This document shows, in pieces, positions 1 to 8,691 of a stretch of 64,000 nucleotides of DNA. Made by a program: the position numbers and the translations under genes. Position 1 is the first letter of the stretch. The number at the start of each line of letters is the position of its first letter. The stretch is from Lachnospiraceae bacterium 10-1 (GTDB taxonomy: Bacteria; Bacillota; Clostridia; Lachnospirales; Lachnospiraceae). The notes under the pieces were generated by a model. That model saw nothing but the letters and a program-made list of their open reading frames with translations. It was not told the DNA's origin and did not search any database. The stretch covers positions 891,916 to 955,915 of the forward strand of contig KE159810.1 in NCBI GenBank assembly GCA_000403495.2, in the 5' to 3' direction.

Positions 1-2
1 CT

Positions 3-473
3 GCCACCGCTGACTCCATTCGGGAAAAGATTTCCATTAACTCTCAAAATGCTTTAACTGCAGTCAGTGATTATCTGGTGAAAGAAAAAGAAGAAAATGA
101 AAAACGAAAACAAAAAATTCTGGTTGTAGATGATTCCGAGTTTATGAGAAGCAGAATGGTCAAGCTGCTAATATCAGACTATGATCTGATTGAGGCCAGT
201 TCCAGTTTATCCGCCATTCAGAAAATTACCATAAACCGTCCAAATTTGGTTTTATTAGATTATGAAATGCCTGTATGCGACGGAAGACAGGCATTGGAAA
301 TGATTCGTTCAGAAAAAGAAATTGCAGACATTCCGGTTATGTTTTTAACCGGCAGGGGCGATCGGGAAAGTATCAAAAAAGTTATTTCCCTAAAGCCGGA
401 AGGTTATCTTTTAAAAACGATGTCTGACGAAGAAATCAAGAAAAGCATTGATGATTTTTTGCAAAGTCAGTAA
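3..473 (+). CDS. Response regulator receiver (REC) domain protein, 5' end outside window
   Basis: C-terminal part of a protein ending in a CheY-like receiver domain. The frame is open from base 3 to the stop, so the gene very probably starts outside the window; the in-frame GTG at 78 lacks a convincing ribosome binding site. The receiver starts at KILVVDDSE (acidic pair), carries the phospho-acceptor Asp in LVLLDYEMP, and has the conserved Thr (FLTG) and Lys (LLK) near the end. No DNA-binding domain follows, so output must come from a domain upstream or from a partner protein. The preceding residues, rich in Glu and Lys, look like a linker. A strong terminator follows 25 bp after the stop, so it ends its transcription unit. 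Receiver identity is sure; overall role is unknown. Confidence 0.85.
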   Translation, partial: ATADSIREKISINSQNALTAVSDYLVKEKEENEKRKQKILVVDDSEFMRSRMVKLLISDYDLIEASSSLSAIQKITINRPNLVLLDYEMPVCDGRQALEMIRSEKEIADIPVMFLTGRGDRESIKKVISLKPEGYLLKTMSDEEIKKSIDDFLQSQ

Positions 474-498
474 AATAACATTAATGAATGAATTTCGT

Positions 499-534
499 AT
501 ACCTGCTGCATTAAAAATGCCGCAGGTATTTTTT
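499..534 (+). terminator. Rho-independent terminator after the response regulator
   Basis: Inverted repeat ATACCTGC/GCAGGTAT, extended inward by GCA/TGC across one mismatch, with a TTAAAAA loop and a run of six T. It lies 25 bp after the response regulator stop and separates it from the nrdD promoter. Confidence 0.85.
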
Positions 535-661
535 CCAAAAACCGGCTTGCAAAACATGAATGTATTTGATAAAAACCAGTTATTTTCAACGTCTTTATTT
601 TTGCACAAATTCCTCTTATGTTTTTTGTCTATTATTTTTCTTTATTTGTAACCAAGGATAC

Positions 662-689
662 TTGCATATTTTGCTCCGACCGGTATAAT
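662..689 (+). promoter_or_regulatory. Putative sigma-A promoter of nrdD-nrdG
   Basis: TTGCAT (662-667), 16 bp spacer, perfect TATAAT (684-689), about 50 bp before the chosen nrdD start. I could not identify clear NrdR boxes beside it. Confidence 0.6.
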
Positions 690-741
690 ACTAAATATGC
701 CTGTTTTTTATCAGCAATATACAATATATGGGGGTATTAGA

Positions 742-2904
742 ATGAATATCATCAAAAGAAGCGGTATGGAGGTTACTTTTGACTCCGGTAAAATAGAAGA
801 AGCAGTAAAAAAAGCCAATGCCAGTGTTCAGGAATCTGACCGCTTAAGCTTAGAGCAAATCAAAACTATAGTAGATAATGTTACAAATCTTTGCATCGAA
901 ATGAAGCGGAGTCCTAACGTGGAAGAAATTCAGGATTTGGTGGAAGAAGAAATCATGAAGCAGCAAACCTATAAGCTTGCTTCAAACTATATTACTTACC
1001 GCTACAAACGGGAGCTTGTCCGCAAGTCCAATTCCACCGATGAGCAGATTTTATCTCTCTTAGAATGCAATAATGAAGAAGTGCTCCAGGAAAATTCCAA
1101 TAAAAATCCCATTGTCAACAGTGTACAAAGAGATTATATGGCAGGAGAAGTCAGTAAGGATATTACCAAGCGTTTTCTGCTTCCTCCTGACATTGTTGAT
1201 GCACATGAAAAAGGACTGATTCATTTTCATGATGCCGATTATTTTGCCCAGCACATGCATAACTGCTGCCTGGTAAATTTAGAAGATATGCTTCAGAACG
1301 GTACCATTATCAGTGAGGCTATGATTGAACGCCCCCACAGTTTTTCTACTGCCTGCAATATTGCAACTCAGGCCATTGCACAGATTGCAAGCTCCCAATA
1401 TGGCGGTCAAAGCATCACTTTGTCCCATCTTGCACCTTTTGTTCAGGTAAGCAGGGAAAAATTCCGTCGGGAAGTAAGGGAAGAATTAACTGCCCAGCAA
1501 ATAGAAGCAACTGATGAGCTGGTCAACAAAATGGCCGAAATGCGGGTTCGCCGGGAAATTAAGCAGGGAGTACAAATGATTCAATATCAGGTAATCACTC
1601 TAATGACCACCAACGGACAGGCACCTTTTGTCACTGTGTTTATGTATTTAAATGAAGTGCCTGAGGGACAATTGCGGGATGACCTGGCGCTGATCATAGA
1701 AGAAATGCTTCTTGGCCGAATTCAGGGCGTAAAAAATGAGCAGGGAATCTATATTACACCGGCATTTCCAAAGCTTATTTATGTGCTGGAAGAAAACAAT
1801 ATCTTTGAGGATTCCAAATATTGGCATCTTACCCGGCTTGCTGCCCGTTGTACTGCCAAACGTCTGGTACCTGATTATATTTCTGAAAAAATCATTAAAA
1901 CCCTGAAAGAAGGCAACTGTTATCCCTGTATGGGCTGCCGCTCTTTCTTATCTATCTACAAAGATGAAAATGGCTCCTATAAATTTTACGGAAGGTTCAA
2001 TCAGGGTGTTGTAACTTTAAATTTAGTGGACGCAGCCTGCTCGTCTGGCGGTGATATGGACAAATTCTGGGATATTTTAGAGGAACGTCTTCTCCTTTGC
2101 AGAAGAGCCCTTATGTGCCGGCACGAACGCCTTAAGGGAACCCCTTCCGACGTTGCCCCTATTTTATGGCAAAATGGCGCGCTTGCCCGTCTGAAAAAAG
2201 GAGAAACCATAGATAAGCTTCTTTATGGAGGCTACTCTACTATTTCCCTGGGATATGCTGGTTTATGCGAATGCGTCCGCTATATGACCGGAAAATCCCA
2301 TACAGATCCGGAGGCAACTCCCTTTGCTTTACAAATTATGAATCATTTAAATGATACCTGCAAAAAATGGGAAAAAGAAACGAATATTGGCTTTAGTCTT
2401 TATGGCACTCCATTAGAATCCACTACTTACAAATTTTCCAAGTGCCTTCAGAATCGTTTTGGAATTATTCCCGACGTAACTGACAAAAATTATATCACCA
2501 ACAGCTATCACGTTCATGTGACTGAATCCATCAATGCCTTTGACAAATTAACCTTTGAAGCTCAATTTCAGAAGCTGTCTCCCGGCGGTGCAATCAGCTA
2601 TGTGGAAGTTCCCAATATGCAGAATAATATAGATGCCGTGCTTGCCGTTATGCAGCATATTTACGATCATATTATGTACGCGGAACTGAATACCAAAAGC
2701 GATTATTGCCAGGAATGTGGATATGACGGAGAAATCCGCATTATTGAAGATGAGCACAATAAGCTGGTTTGGGAATGCCCCAAATGTGGAAACAGAGATC
2801 AGAACAAAATGAATGTGGCAAGACGTACCTGCGGCTATATTGGCACCCAGTTCTGGAATCAGGGACGCACACAGGAAATCAAAGAGCGGGTGCTGCATTT
2901 GTAA
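742..2904 (+). CDS. nrdD: Anaerobic ribonucleoside-triphosphate reductase (class III)
   Basis: Glycyl-radical enzyme that reduces ribonucleoside triphosphates to deoxynucleotides under anaerobic conditions; the radical is installed by the activase encoded next door. At 720 aa it is the usual size. An ATP-cone allosteric domain fills roughly the first 90 residues (IIKRSGMEVTFDSGKIEEA), followed by the barrel. The C-terminus has the four-Cys zinc site (CQECG and CPKCG) and the glycyl-radical motif RRTCGYIG with the radical Gly near residue 698. I chose the ATG at 742, giving MNIIKRSG; an in-frame ATG at 697 would add 15 residues unlike the family. It follows a good promoter at 662-689 and is 34 bp upstream of nrdG, so the two are co-transcribed. 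Confidence 0.97.
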   Translation: MNIIKRSGMEVTFDSGKIEEAVKKANASVQESDRLSLEQIKTIVDNVTNLCIEMKRSPNVEEIQDLVEEEIMKQQTYKLASNYITYRYKRELVRKSNSTDEQILSLLECNNEEVLQENSNKNPIVNSVQRDYMAGEVSKDITKRFLLPPDIVDAHEKGLIHFHDADYFAQHMHNCCLVNLEDMLQNGTIISEAMIERPHSFSTACNIATQAIAQIASSQYGGQSITLSHLAPFVQVSREKFRREVREELTAQQIEATDELVNKMAEMRVRREIKQGVQMIQYQVITLMTTNGQAPFVTVFMYLNEVPEGQLRDDLALIIEEMLLGRIQGVKNEQGIYITPAFPKLIYVLEENNIFEDSKYWHLTRLAARCTAKRLVPDYISEKIIKTLKEGNCYPCMGCRSFLSIYKDENGSYKFYGRFNQGVVTLNLVDAACSSGGDMDKFWDILEERLLLCRRALMCRHERLKGTPSDVAPILWQNGALARLKKGETIDKLLYGGYSTISLGYAGLCECVRYMTGKSHTDPEATPFALQIMNHLNDTCKKWEKETNIGFSLYGTPLESTTYKFSKCLQNRFGIIPDVTDKNYITNSYHVHVTESINAFDKLTFEAQFQKLSPGGAISYVEVPNMQNNIDAVLAVMQHIYDHIMYAELNTKSDYCQECGYDGEIRIIEDEHNKLVWECPKCGNRDQNKMNVARRTCGYIGTQFWNQGRTQEIKERVLHL

Positions 2905-2938
2905 GAAAACCATGTGCAGGAAAGGTTGGCGAAATTAC

Positions 2939-3454
2939 ATGAAATACGCGGACATAAAATACTATGATATTGCAAACGGGCTGGGAGTTCGAACCAGCCT
3001 GTTTGTGTCTGGCTGTACCCACAGGTGCCGGGGATGTTTTAATGAAAACACATGGGATTTTAACTATGGTAATGATTTTACGGAAGAGACGATCCAGGAA
3101 ATCCTGGAATCTATTTCTCCAAAATATATCAGCGGCCTGACTCTTTTAGGCGGAGAACCTATGGAACCTTCCAATCAAAGAGCGCTTCTTCCACTGCTTG
3201 AACAGTTTAAAAAGCGCTTCCCGGAAAAAAACATCTGGTGCTATACCGGATATACCTATGAGACGGATCTTTTATCTCCTGATGGGCGGGCCCACTGCGA
3301 AGCAACGGAAGCCTTTCTGTCCTATGTGGATGTACTGGTAGATGGAGAATTTGATCAAAACCAGTATGATATCAGTCTGAAATTCCGTGGCAGTAAAAAT
3401 CAGCGTATTCTGCAGATTCAAAAAGAAGGCTGCCCACAATTATTTCCACTTTAG
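2939..3454 (+). CDS. nrdG: Anaerobic RNR activating protein (radical SAM)
   Basis: Radical SAM activase that uses a [4Fe-4S] cluster and S-adenosylmethionine to generate the glycyl radical on NrdD. 171 aa, typical length. The cluster motif CxxxCxxC is seen as CTHRCRGC near residue 26, and the Gly-rich SAM-binding segment is LTLLGGEPM. Start at 2939 (MKYADIKYY) matches the family; an in-frame ATG at 2912 would add nine residues. It lies 34 bp after nrdD. Its stop is 3 bp from the stop of the convergent ABC permease gene, so transcripts from the two sides must meet here; I saw no clean terminator between them. Confidence 0.95.
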   Translation: MKYADIKYYDIANGLGVRTSLFVSGCTHRCRGCFNENTWDFNYGNDFTEETIQEILESISPKYISGLTLLGGEPMEPSNQRALLPLLEQFKKRFPEKNIWCYTGYTYETDLLSPDGRAHCEATEAFLSYVDVLVDGEFDQNQYDISLKFRGSKNQRILQIQKEGCPQLFPL

Positions 3455-3457
3455 CCT

Positions 3458-4150
3458 CTAGGCCATGCCGCTTTTTTTATATGCATACCCAAACAATACC
3501 ACTGCTATTAAAAAATTACCTGAAATAATTACTGCATTTTCAGCACTTGCCCCTGTTTTTCCAATTCCGTTTATTAAAATGCTGACCTGTTGTGAATAGG
3601 CGATTTTTGCTACTTTTTCAATAGACTCATTAAACGTGGAAAGCATTGGCAAAAAGGCAAAAACTACCATAACCGGCACTGTAAGGGAGGTTGCCGCCAT
3701 TTGATTTTTGCTGCTTGTGCCTATTGCTGCGCCGATCAGCATGGAAACTAAAACCCCCACCCCAATAATTGTAAGAAAAGATAAAAGCATTTTCCCTTTA
3801 TAGCCGCCTGAAATACCAATCGCACAGCTTCCCATCATGCAGATTATCCATATGTAGCAGCCTACGCCAATTAAATATTCTGCCGGCTTTACATTTGACA
3901 TCAAAAGTACCCGAAGGGTATTTTTTTCTTTTTCCTCAGAAATGATTGCCGACATGGCAACCAAAGGCGCCATTCCCACATACATTGCCGCAAACATATT
4001 TGCAAAAAAATGTTCCGGCATTCCTTCTATATGGATGGAATATTCCATGATAATTGACATAATCGGAAAAATAAGGAATTCTATAAGAACTGACTTATTT
4101 TTCAAAGTATCCTTAATCTGTTTTTGAAAAATCGCAATTATATTTTTCAT
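3458..4150 (-). CDS. ABC-2 type transporter permease
   Basis: Membrane subunit of an ABC exporter, 230 aa, six predicted membrane segments. The N-terminal IIAIFQKQIKDTLKNKSVLIEF followed by a hydrophobic segment is typical of ABC-2 permeases, as is the cytoplasmic ISEEKEKNTLRVLLMS stretch before the third segment. It directly follows the ATPase gene (adjacent stop and start) in an operon with a LytTR regulator and a DUF3021 membrane protein. Substrate is unknown; in this gene context a peptide, drug or membrane-active compound is the usual guess. It could equally work on a lipid substrate. Confidence 0.88.
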   Translation of the reverse strand: MKNIIAIFQKQIKDTLKNKSVLIEFLIFPIMSIIMEYSIHIEGMPEHFFANMFAAMYVGMAPLVAMSAIISEEKEKNTLRVLLMSNVKPAEYLIGVGCYIWIICMMGSCAIGISGGYKGKMLLSFLTIIGVGVLVSMLIGAAIGTSSKNQMAATSLTVPVMVVFAFLPMLSTFNESIEKVAKIAYSQQVSILINGIGKTGASAENAVIISGNFLIAVVLFGYAYKKSGMA

Positions 4151-4999
4151 TTACTCGAATCTCCTTCCTGTAAGCTCCATAAAAACAGTTTCCAGGCTGG
4201 GTTCTGTGGAATGAATGGTTTCCACCATTTCCTTTTCCAGATAATCTTTTACCTCATCTGCTGCCATACTCCCATTTGGCAATGCCACATTTCTTCCATC
4301 CAAAAGCCTGATCTGCAGCTTGTTTTGATGATTATATCTTAAGCAGATTTCCTTAGGACTTCCATATTCCACAATTTTCCCTTCATTTAAAAGAGCAATA
4401 TGATCACACAGCTTTGACGCTTCTTCCATATTGTGAGTTGTCAGAAATATGGCCGCGCCTCTTTCCTGTTCTTTTTTGATCAATTGATGAATCATGGATA
4501 CTGCCTGGGGATCCAGACCGCTGGATGGCTCATCAAGAAAAAGAATTTCCGGCTCATTCATTACCGCTCTGGCTAAAGCCAGCCTTCCCCTCATTCCCTT
4601 TGAAAGCTTTGATACCGGTTCCCTGGCTGCATCTGCCAGATCCACCTGTCTGAGTACCTCTGATATTCTGCCGCGTGGTACCTGATAAATTTTTGCAAAA
4701 AGTTTTAAATTATCATAGCAGGACAATCTCTCATACAATCCCAGATTATCCATCATCATTCCCATCTTCCGGTAAACAAAAGGCTCCAGGGCTCCAGTGT
4801 CCTGTCCTAATATCATACTTGCGCCTTTTGTACACCGGAGCTGTCCTGTCAATATCTTAATAATTGTAGTTTTTCCGGCTCCGGAAGGACCAAGCAGCCC
4901 AAAAATCTCGCCGGGAGAAACCTTTAAGTTAACCCCTTTCAATACTTCTTTTCGGTCAAAATTCCTTACAACATCCTGCATTTCAATTACATATTCCAT
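4151..4999 (-). CDS. ABC transporter ATP-binding protein
   Basis: ATPase of the same exporter, 282 aa. Walker A GPSGAGKTT, Q-loop region around MGMMMDNLGLYE, a signature LSKGMRGRLALA (variant of LSGGQ), Walker B ILFLDEPSSGLDP and the His switch TTHNMEE are all visible. I start at the ATG at 4999 because an AAGGAGAGAAGGAT-type ribosome binding site sits just upstream, inside the end of the preceding gene; a start at 5026 would add nine basic residues. The 17-bp overlap with the DUF3021 gene suggests translational coupling. The C-terminal ~70 residues after the switch are the usual accessory region of DrrA-like exporters. Confidence 0.92.
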   Translation of the reverse strand: MEYVIEMQDVVRNFDRKEVLKGVNLKVSPGEIFGLLGPSGAGKTTIIKILTGQLRCTKGASMILGQDTGALEPFVYRKMGMMMDNLGLYERLSCYDNLKLFAKIYQVPRGRISEVLRQVDLADAAREPVSKLSKGMRGRLALARAVMNEPEILFLDEPSSGLDPQAVSMIHQLIKKEQERGAAIFLTTHNMEEASKLCDHIALLNEGKIVEYGSPKEICLRYNHQNKLQIRLLDGRNVALPNGSMAADEVKDYLEKEMVETIHSTEPSLETVFMELTGRRFE

Positions 5000-5504
5000 T
5001 CTTATCCTTCTCTCCTTCCCCTTCATAGAAAACAGCTTCCTGCTTCTTTAATTTGGCAAGTGCCTCTTCCATTTTTCTGTTTTCCATTTTTTCCTTCCAC
5101 ATTGTCACTACTGTGCTCACCACAAAGCAAAGGCCAAAGCATAAAATGAACATAATCCAAGGTAGCCACATATCTGTAGGAAACCAGTCAAAACACAATA
5201 CAAAAACCACTATTGTGCTTATTTCTGATAAAACCATGCAGGCAGTCCTCTCTACAATCGGCATCTTTTTAATGATAATATCCGTAAAAAAAATATATCT
5301 GATAAATGTAGTTATTACTGCTACTCCCAAAAACTGCATCATCGTTGCTATACTAAGTCCATTACTTCCCAGTGAAAACATGCTGGAAATTTCTTTTGCC
5401 TCCTCCCCAAACAAAAAGGTAAAAAAATTCAGCCATGCAATAGAAAATCCAAATATGGAAAATGTCATTGTAACATAATCAAATATTGTTTTTTTCTCTT
5501 CCAT
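4983..5504 (-). CDS. DUF3021-like membrane protein
   Basis: 173-aa protein with four predicted membrane segments and a charged C-terminal tail. The pattern (short charged N-terminus, a tight four-helix membrane part, then a Lys/Glu-rich coiled tail) and its position right after a LytTR regulator match DUF3021 proteins, which are commonly encoded beside LytTR DNA-binding proteins and are thought to act as membrane partners that control them. Its ATG immediately follows the stop of the LytTR gene with no gap. Assignment rests on topology and context rather than on a catalytic motif. Confidence 0.7.
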   Translation of the reverse strand: MEEKKTIFDYVTMTFSIFGFSIAWLNFFTFLFGEEAKEISSMFSLGSNGLSIATMMQFLGVAVITTFIRYIFFTDIIIKKMPIVERTACMVLSEISTIVVFVLCFDWFPTDMWLPWIMFILCFGLCFVVSTVVTMWKEKMENRKMEEALAKLKKQEAVFYEGEGEKDKNGICN

Positions 5505-5945
5505 CTACTTCACCCCCAATTTCTTTCTCAGTTCTTCCGCATATTGTCTGGATACCATAATTTGTTCCCCATTTTCCATAGTTACCTTAATCTTTCTGTT
5601 TACATCTGTTTTCAGAGACCTAATATACCGCAACGCCGCCACACAGGATTTACTGGCACGAAAAAATCCGCATTCCTCAAGCTGCTGCTCCAGTTCATAC
5701 AGTTTAAAACCGGATTCATATACATTTTCCCTGGTATAAACAAAAGTTCTTCTGTCCACGGATTCTAAATAAATCACTTTGGAAACATCAAGAATATAAG
5801 TTTCTTCTCCCTTTTTAACCAATAACTGTCTTTCCATCATCCGCAGAGTTGCCAGTACTTTTTCTATTTCCGGCGTCAGCCTGCTGCAGGAAATTACAAC
5901 TTCTATATCCTTAATTTCCTCTTCCACATTTATTGATATCTTCAA
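5505..5945 (-). CDS. LytTR-family DNA-binding regulator
   Basis: 146-aa transcription factor without a receiver domain. Residues ~45-145 form a LytTR domain: LDVSKVIYLESVDRRTFVYT, then EQQLEECGFFRASKSCVAAL and the closing IMVSRQYAEELRKKLG. It probably controls its own operon (DUF3021 partner and ABC exporter). The start codon is TTG at 5945, supported by AAAGGGGTGAGAGA just upstream; no ATG lies nearby in frame. The rare start may keep the regulator level low. LytTR proteins usually bind paired 9-bp direct repeats upstream of their targets; I did not find a clear pair in the 119-bp leader. Confidence 0.85.
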   Translation of the reverse strand: MKISINVEEEIKDIEVVISCSRLTPEIEKVLATLRMMERQLLVKKGEETYILDVSKVIYLESVDRRTFVYTRENVYESGFKLYELEQQLEECGFFRASKSCVAALRYIRSLKTDVNRKIKVTMENGEQIMVSRQYAEELRKKLGVK

Positions 5946-6048
5946 TCTCTCACCCCTTTAGTCACTTCTTGTGTTATTGAACATAGCATACCCTTTTCCT
6001 GCCTGCAAGATGCCGTAACCTGTTCTGCCAGTTTTTCCACATCAAATG

Positions 6049-6073
6049 CAAAAAAGTCCCTGTATCAGGAACT
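6049..6073 (-). terminator. Terminator of the FAD/Rieske gene
   Basis: On the minus strand AGTTCCTG-ATA-CAGGGACT (one G-T pair) followed by six T. The stem includes the stop codon of the oxidoreductase gene. Confidence 0.75.
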
Positions 6074-7378
6074 TTTCTTCAAGTCTCCATTTGCTGGATT
6101 ATCAAGAAGTCTGCCTTCTTTGTCAAACCGGGAACCATGACAAGGGCAATCCCATGTGCGCTCTGCCGGATTCCACTTTAAAGCGCAGCCAAGGTGGGGA
6201 CATCTGGGCTTTGACGGAGTAAGCAGATTGAATACAGCTTCCAATCCATTAACTGCAAGCTGAAGCTTCCATATGCTTCTTGAAGGGGCAAAAATTTCCC
6301 CATAGGAATTTTCTTTTTCCAGAATCTGATCTGTTAAAATATGTGCTGCAATCATAGAAGAAGTCATTCCCCACTTATTAAATCCAGTTGCCACAAAGCC
6401 ATCCGGCATATGCTTTCCATATACCCCAATGTAGGGAATGTGATCAAGCGTCATGCAATCCTGGGCTGCCCATGCATACTTTATTGATGCTTCAGGATAG
6501 TATTGGTGCGCAGCCTCCTTTAACTCCTGCCAGCAGCACCCCTTTTTTCCTGTTCTGTGGGAACCTCCTCCTAAAAAAAGTAAATCCTTATAATTTCGAA
6601 AAGACATTCCTTTCCTGTTCTCATCAATATAAATTCCCTCTACATCTTCTGCATTTTCCAGTGCAATCACATAAGAGCGGTGCTGATACATTTTTAAAAA
6701 GTAAAGTCCATATTTATTATCAATGGGAAAATGCGTGGCAAATATTACTTTCCTATAAGTGATATTGCCGCTTTCAGTCACTGCAGTATGGTCCTTAAAC
6801 TCTTTCACAAAGGTATCTTCATAAATAGTAAGTCCCTGAGCTATTTTTGCAGCAAATTTAAGAGGATGAAACTGCGCCTGGTGTTCCATGCAAACCGCCC
6901 CCATTGTCTGCATAGGCAGTTTCGGTGTCTCCAAAATTGCGGCATCCCATCCAAGATGCCGGAGCGCATCTGCTTCATCCTCTAATTTTTTTCTATTATC
7001 CAGTGAATAAACATAAGAAGTTACTTCTTTGTAATCACAATCTATGCCCCTGCAAAGCTCCCCAAAGCTTTGTACCGCTTTTAAATTTGCCTCCAGGTAT
7101 CGTTTTGCCCTCTCCTGTCCTGCCTGATGCAGAAGCTCATTATAAATCAGTCCATGTGCCGCTGAAATTTTTGCAGTGGTATTTTGGGTAACTCCGCAGC
7201 AGATCTTTTTTCCTTCTACAAGAACATAATCCACTCCTGCCTTCTGCAAAAAATAAGCGCATAAAACACCTGCCATTCCGCCGCCAATAATCAATACATC
7301 CGTTTTTATGCTTCCATTCAGCTTTTCAAAATGTGGCATACTGCTTTGCACATTCCAGACAGATTCTCTCTTTTCCAC
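6065..7378 (-). CDS. FAD-dependent oxidoreductase with C-terminal Rieske domain
   Basis: 437-aa flavoprotein of the DAO/glycine-oxidase fold joined to a Rieske [2Fe-2S] domain. The FAD-binding Rossmann motif VLIIGGGMAGVLCAY lies at ~30-45. The C-terminal ~60 residues carry the Rieske ligands CPHLGC and CPCHGS. Such fusions are annotated as gamma-glutamylputrescine oxidoreductase-like or simply FAD-Rieske proteins; the substrate cannot be deduced. The start is GTG at 7378, with GGAGG nine bases upstream. The gene stands alone between a LytTR operon and the flavodiiron gene, and ends in its own terminator. Confidence 0.9.
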   Translation of the reverse strand: MEKRESVWNVQSSMPHFEKLNGSIKTDVLIIGGGMAGVLCAYFLQKAGVDYVLVEGKKICCGVTQNTTAKISAAHGLIYNELLHQAGQERAKRYLEANLKAVQSFGELCRGIDCDYKEVTSYVYSLDNRKKLEDEADALRHLGWDAAILETPKLPMQTMGAVCMEHQAQFHPLKFAAKIAQGLTIYEDTFVKEFKDHTAVTESGNITYRKVIFATHFPIDNKYGLYFLKMYQHRSYVIALENAEDVEGIYIDENRKGMSFRNYKDLLFLGGGSHRTGKKGCCWQELKEAAHQYYPEASIKYAWAAQDCMTLDHIPYIGVYGKHMPDGFVATGFNKWGMTSSMIAAHILTDQILEKENSYGEIFAPSRSIWKLQLAVNGLEAVFNLLTPSKPRCPHLGCALKWNPAERTWDCPCHGSRFDKEGRLLDNPANGDLKKSS

Positions 7379-7452
7379 TCTTTCAAACCTCCAAAAATAT
7401 ACCCTGATGAAAGTATTGTGTGCAGATAGGAGAAAAATATGTTTATAATTTT

Positions 7453-8631
7453 TTATGAAAGAAGTGCATCAGCCAGTTGCTTTAACTGCTCCTCTGACTG
7501 CTGGTTTAAGGTTGATTTAATGGTTACCACAGGCTCTAATACGGCGATCTCTTTCATTCCCGAAAGTCCTTCCTTCATTAACTTCCCTGCCATAGGCGCC
7601 CAGCTCCCGTTTTCCATCAGTCCAATGGTACGCTTCTGGTAATTTTTTGATTTTAAATGCGCAAGAAAGCTTTCCATACAGGGGAATAAGCCGGCATCAT
7701 AGGTAGCTGCTGCCAGCACCATTTTGTCATAGCGGAAAGCATCTTCTATTGCCTCTGCCATATCATCTCTCGCCAGATCAAAGCACACCACCTTTTTTAC
7801 CCCCTTTTCTTCCAATATGGAAGCTAATTTCAAAGCCGCCTGCTTTGTGTTTCCATGAATGGAAGCATAAGCAATCACAATCCCTTCATCTTCCGGTGTA
7901 TAACTGCTCCATGTCTGGTATTTTTCAAAATAATATGAAAGCCCTTTTCCTCCTGAATTTTCTGATAAAACAGGGCCATGCAGCGGGCATATAATCTGAA
8001 TGTCCAAAACAGCCGCTTTTTTAAGCAGTACCTGCACCTGGGCACCATACTTTCCCACAATATTCATATAATACCGTCTTGCCTCACAGGTCCAGTCTTC
8101 CTGGGTATCCAACGCTCCGAACTTCCCAAAAGCATCTGCGGAAAAGAGCACCTTTTCTGTTTTATCATAAGTTACCATCACTTCAGGCCAATGCACCATC
8201 GGCGCCATTACAAAAGTAAGCACATGCTTTCCCAGAGAAAGTTCTTCTCCTTCTTTCACCACTACACTGCGCCCGCCTAAATCAATTGAAAAAAATTGCG
8301 GCATCATGCTAAGCGTTTTTGCATTAGAGACAAGCTGCGCTTTAGGGTATTTTTCAAGAAAATTCTGAATATTTCCTGAATGATCCGGCTCTAAATGATT
8401 CACAATCAAATAATCCGGCTCTTTTCCTTCCAAAACTTTTTCCAGATTTTCAAACCATTCTGCTGTTCCCCTCTTGTCCACACTGTCCATAACAGCAATC
8501 TTTTCATCCATAATTACATAAGAATTGTAAGATACCCCATTAGGCACCACATATTGACTCTCAAACAAGTCAATCTTCCTGTCATTTACTCCTACGTATT
8601 TGATGGTATCGGTTATAATTATATCCTGCAT
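7453..8631 (-). CDS. FprA-family A-type flavoprotein (flavodiiron protein)
   Basis: 392-aa oxygen or nitric-oxide reductase of anaerobes. The N-terminal metallo-beta-lactamase-like domain holds the di-iron ligand motif HLEPDH (residues 79-84) and later His/Asp ligands (MVHWPEVM, LFSADAFG, CPLHGP). The C-terminal flavodoxin domain begins near residue 255 with the FMN loop ASIHGNTKQ. It reduces O2 to water or NO to N2O, fed by a rubredoxin-type donor, and so protects oxygen-sensitive enzymes such as the NrdD/NrdG pair in this window. Start supported by AAGGAGGAAG six bases before ATG. No rubredoxin gene is adjacent. Confidence 0.95.
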   Translation of the reverse strand: MQDIIITDTIKYVGVNDRKIDLFESQYVVPNGVSYNSYVIMDEKIAVMDSVDKRGTAEWFENLEKVLEGKEPDYLIVNHLEPDHSGNIQNFLEKYPKAQLVSNAKTLSMMPQFFSIDLGGRSVVVKEGEELSLGKHVLTFVMAPMVHWPEVMVTYDKTEKVLFSADAFGKFGALDTQEDWTCEARRYYMNIVGKYGAQVQVLLKKAAVLDIQIICPLHGPVLSENSGGKGLSYYFEKYQTWSSYTPEDEGIVIAYASIHGNTKQAALKLASILEEKGVKKVVCFDLARDDMAEAIEDAFRYDKMVLAAATYDAGLFPCMESFLAHLKSKNYQKRTIGLMENGSWAPMAGKLMKEGLSGMKEIAVLEPVVTIKSTLNQQSEEQLKQLADALLS

Positions 8632-8691
8632 TTTTATCTTCCTCCTTAAAATAATTGCATTTATTTATGTTACATTTCTTATAACTTTCAT

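Noticed and set aside
662..742. NrdR boxes upstream of nrdD
   Set aside because: Some AT-rich words resemble half sites (ACAATATAT), but no pair of 16-bp boxes with the expected spacing was found.
2548..2913. Open frame of 121 codons on the minus strand
   Set aside because: Lies fully opposite nrdD, no ribosome binding site, composition follows the antisense of NrdD.
3440..3480. Terminator between nrdG and the ABC permease
   Set aside because: The run of seven T belongs to the coding sequence of the permease tail; the short GCCT/AGGC stem is too weak.
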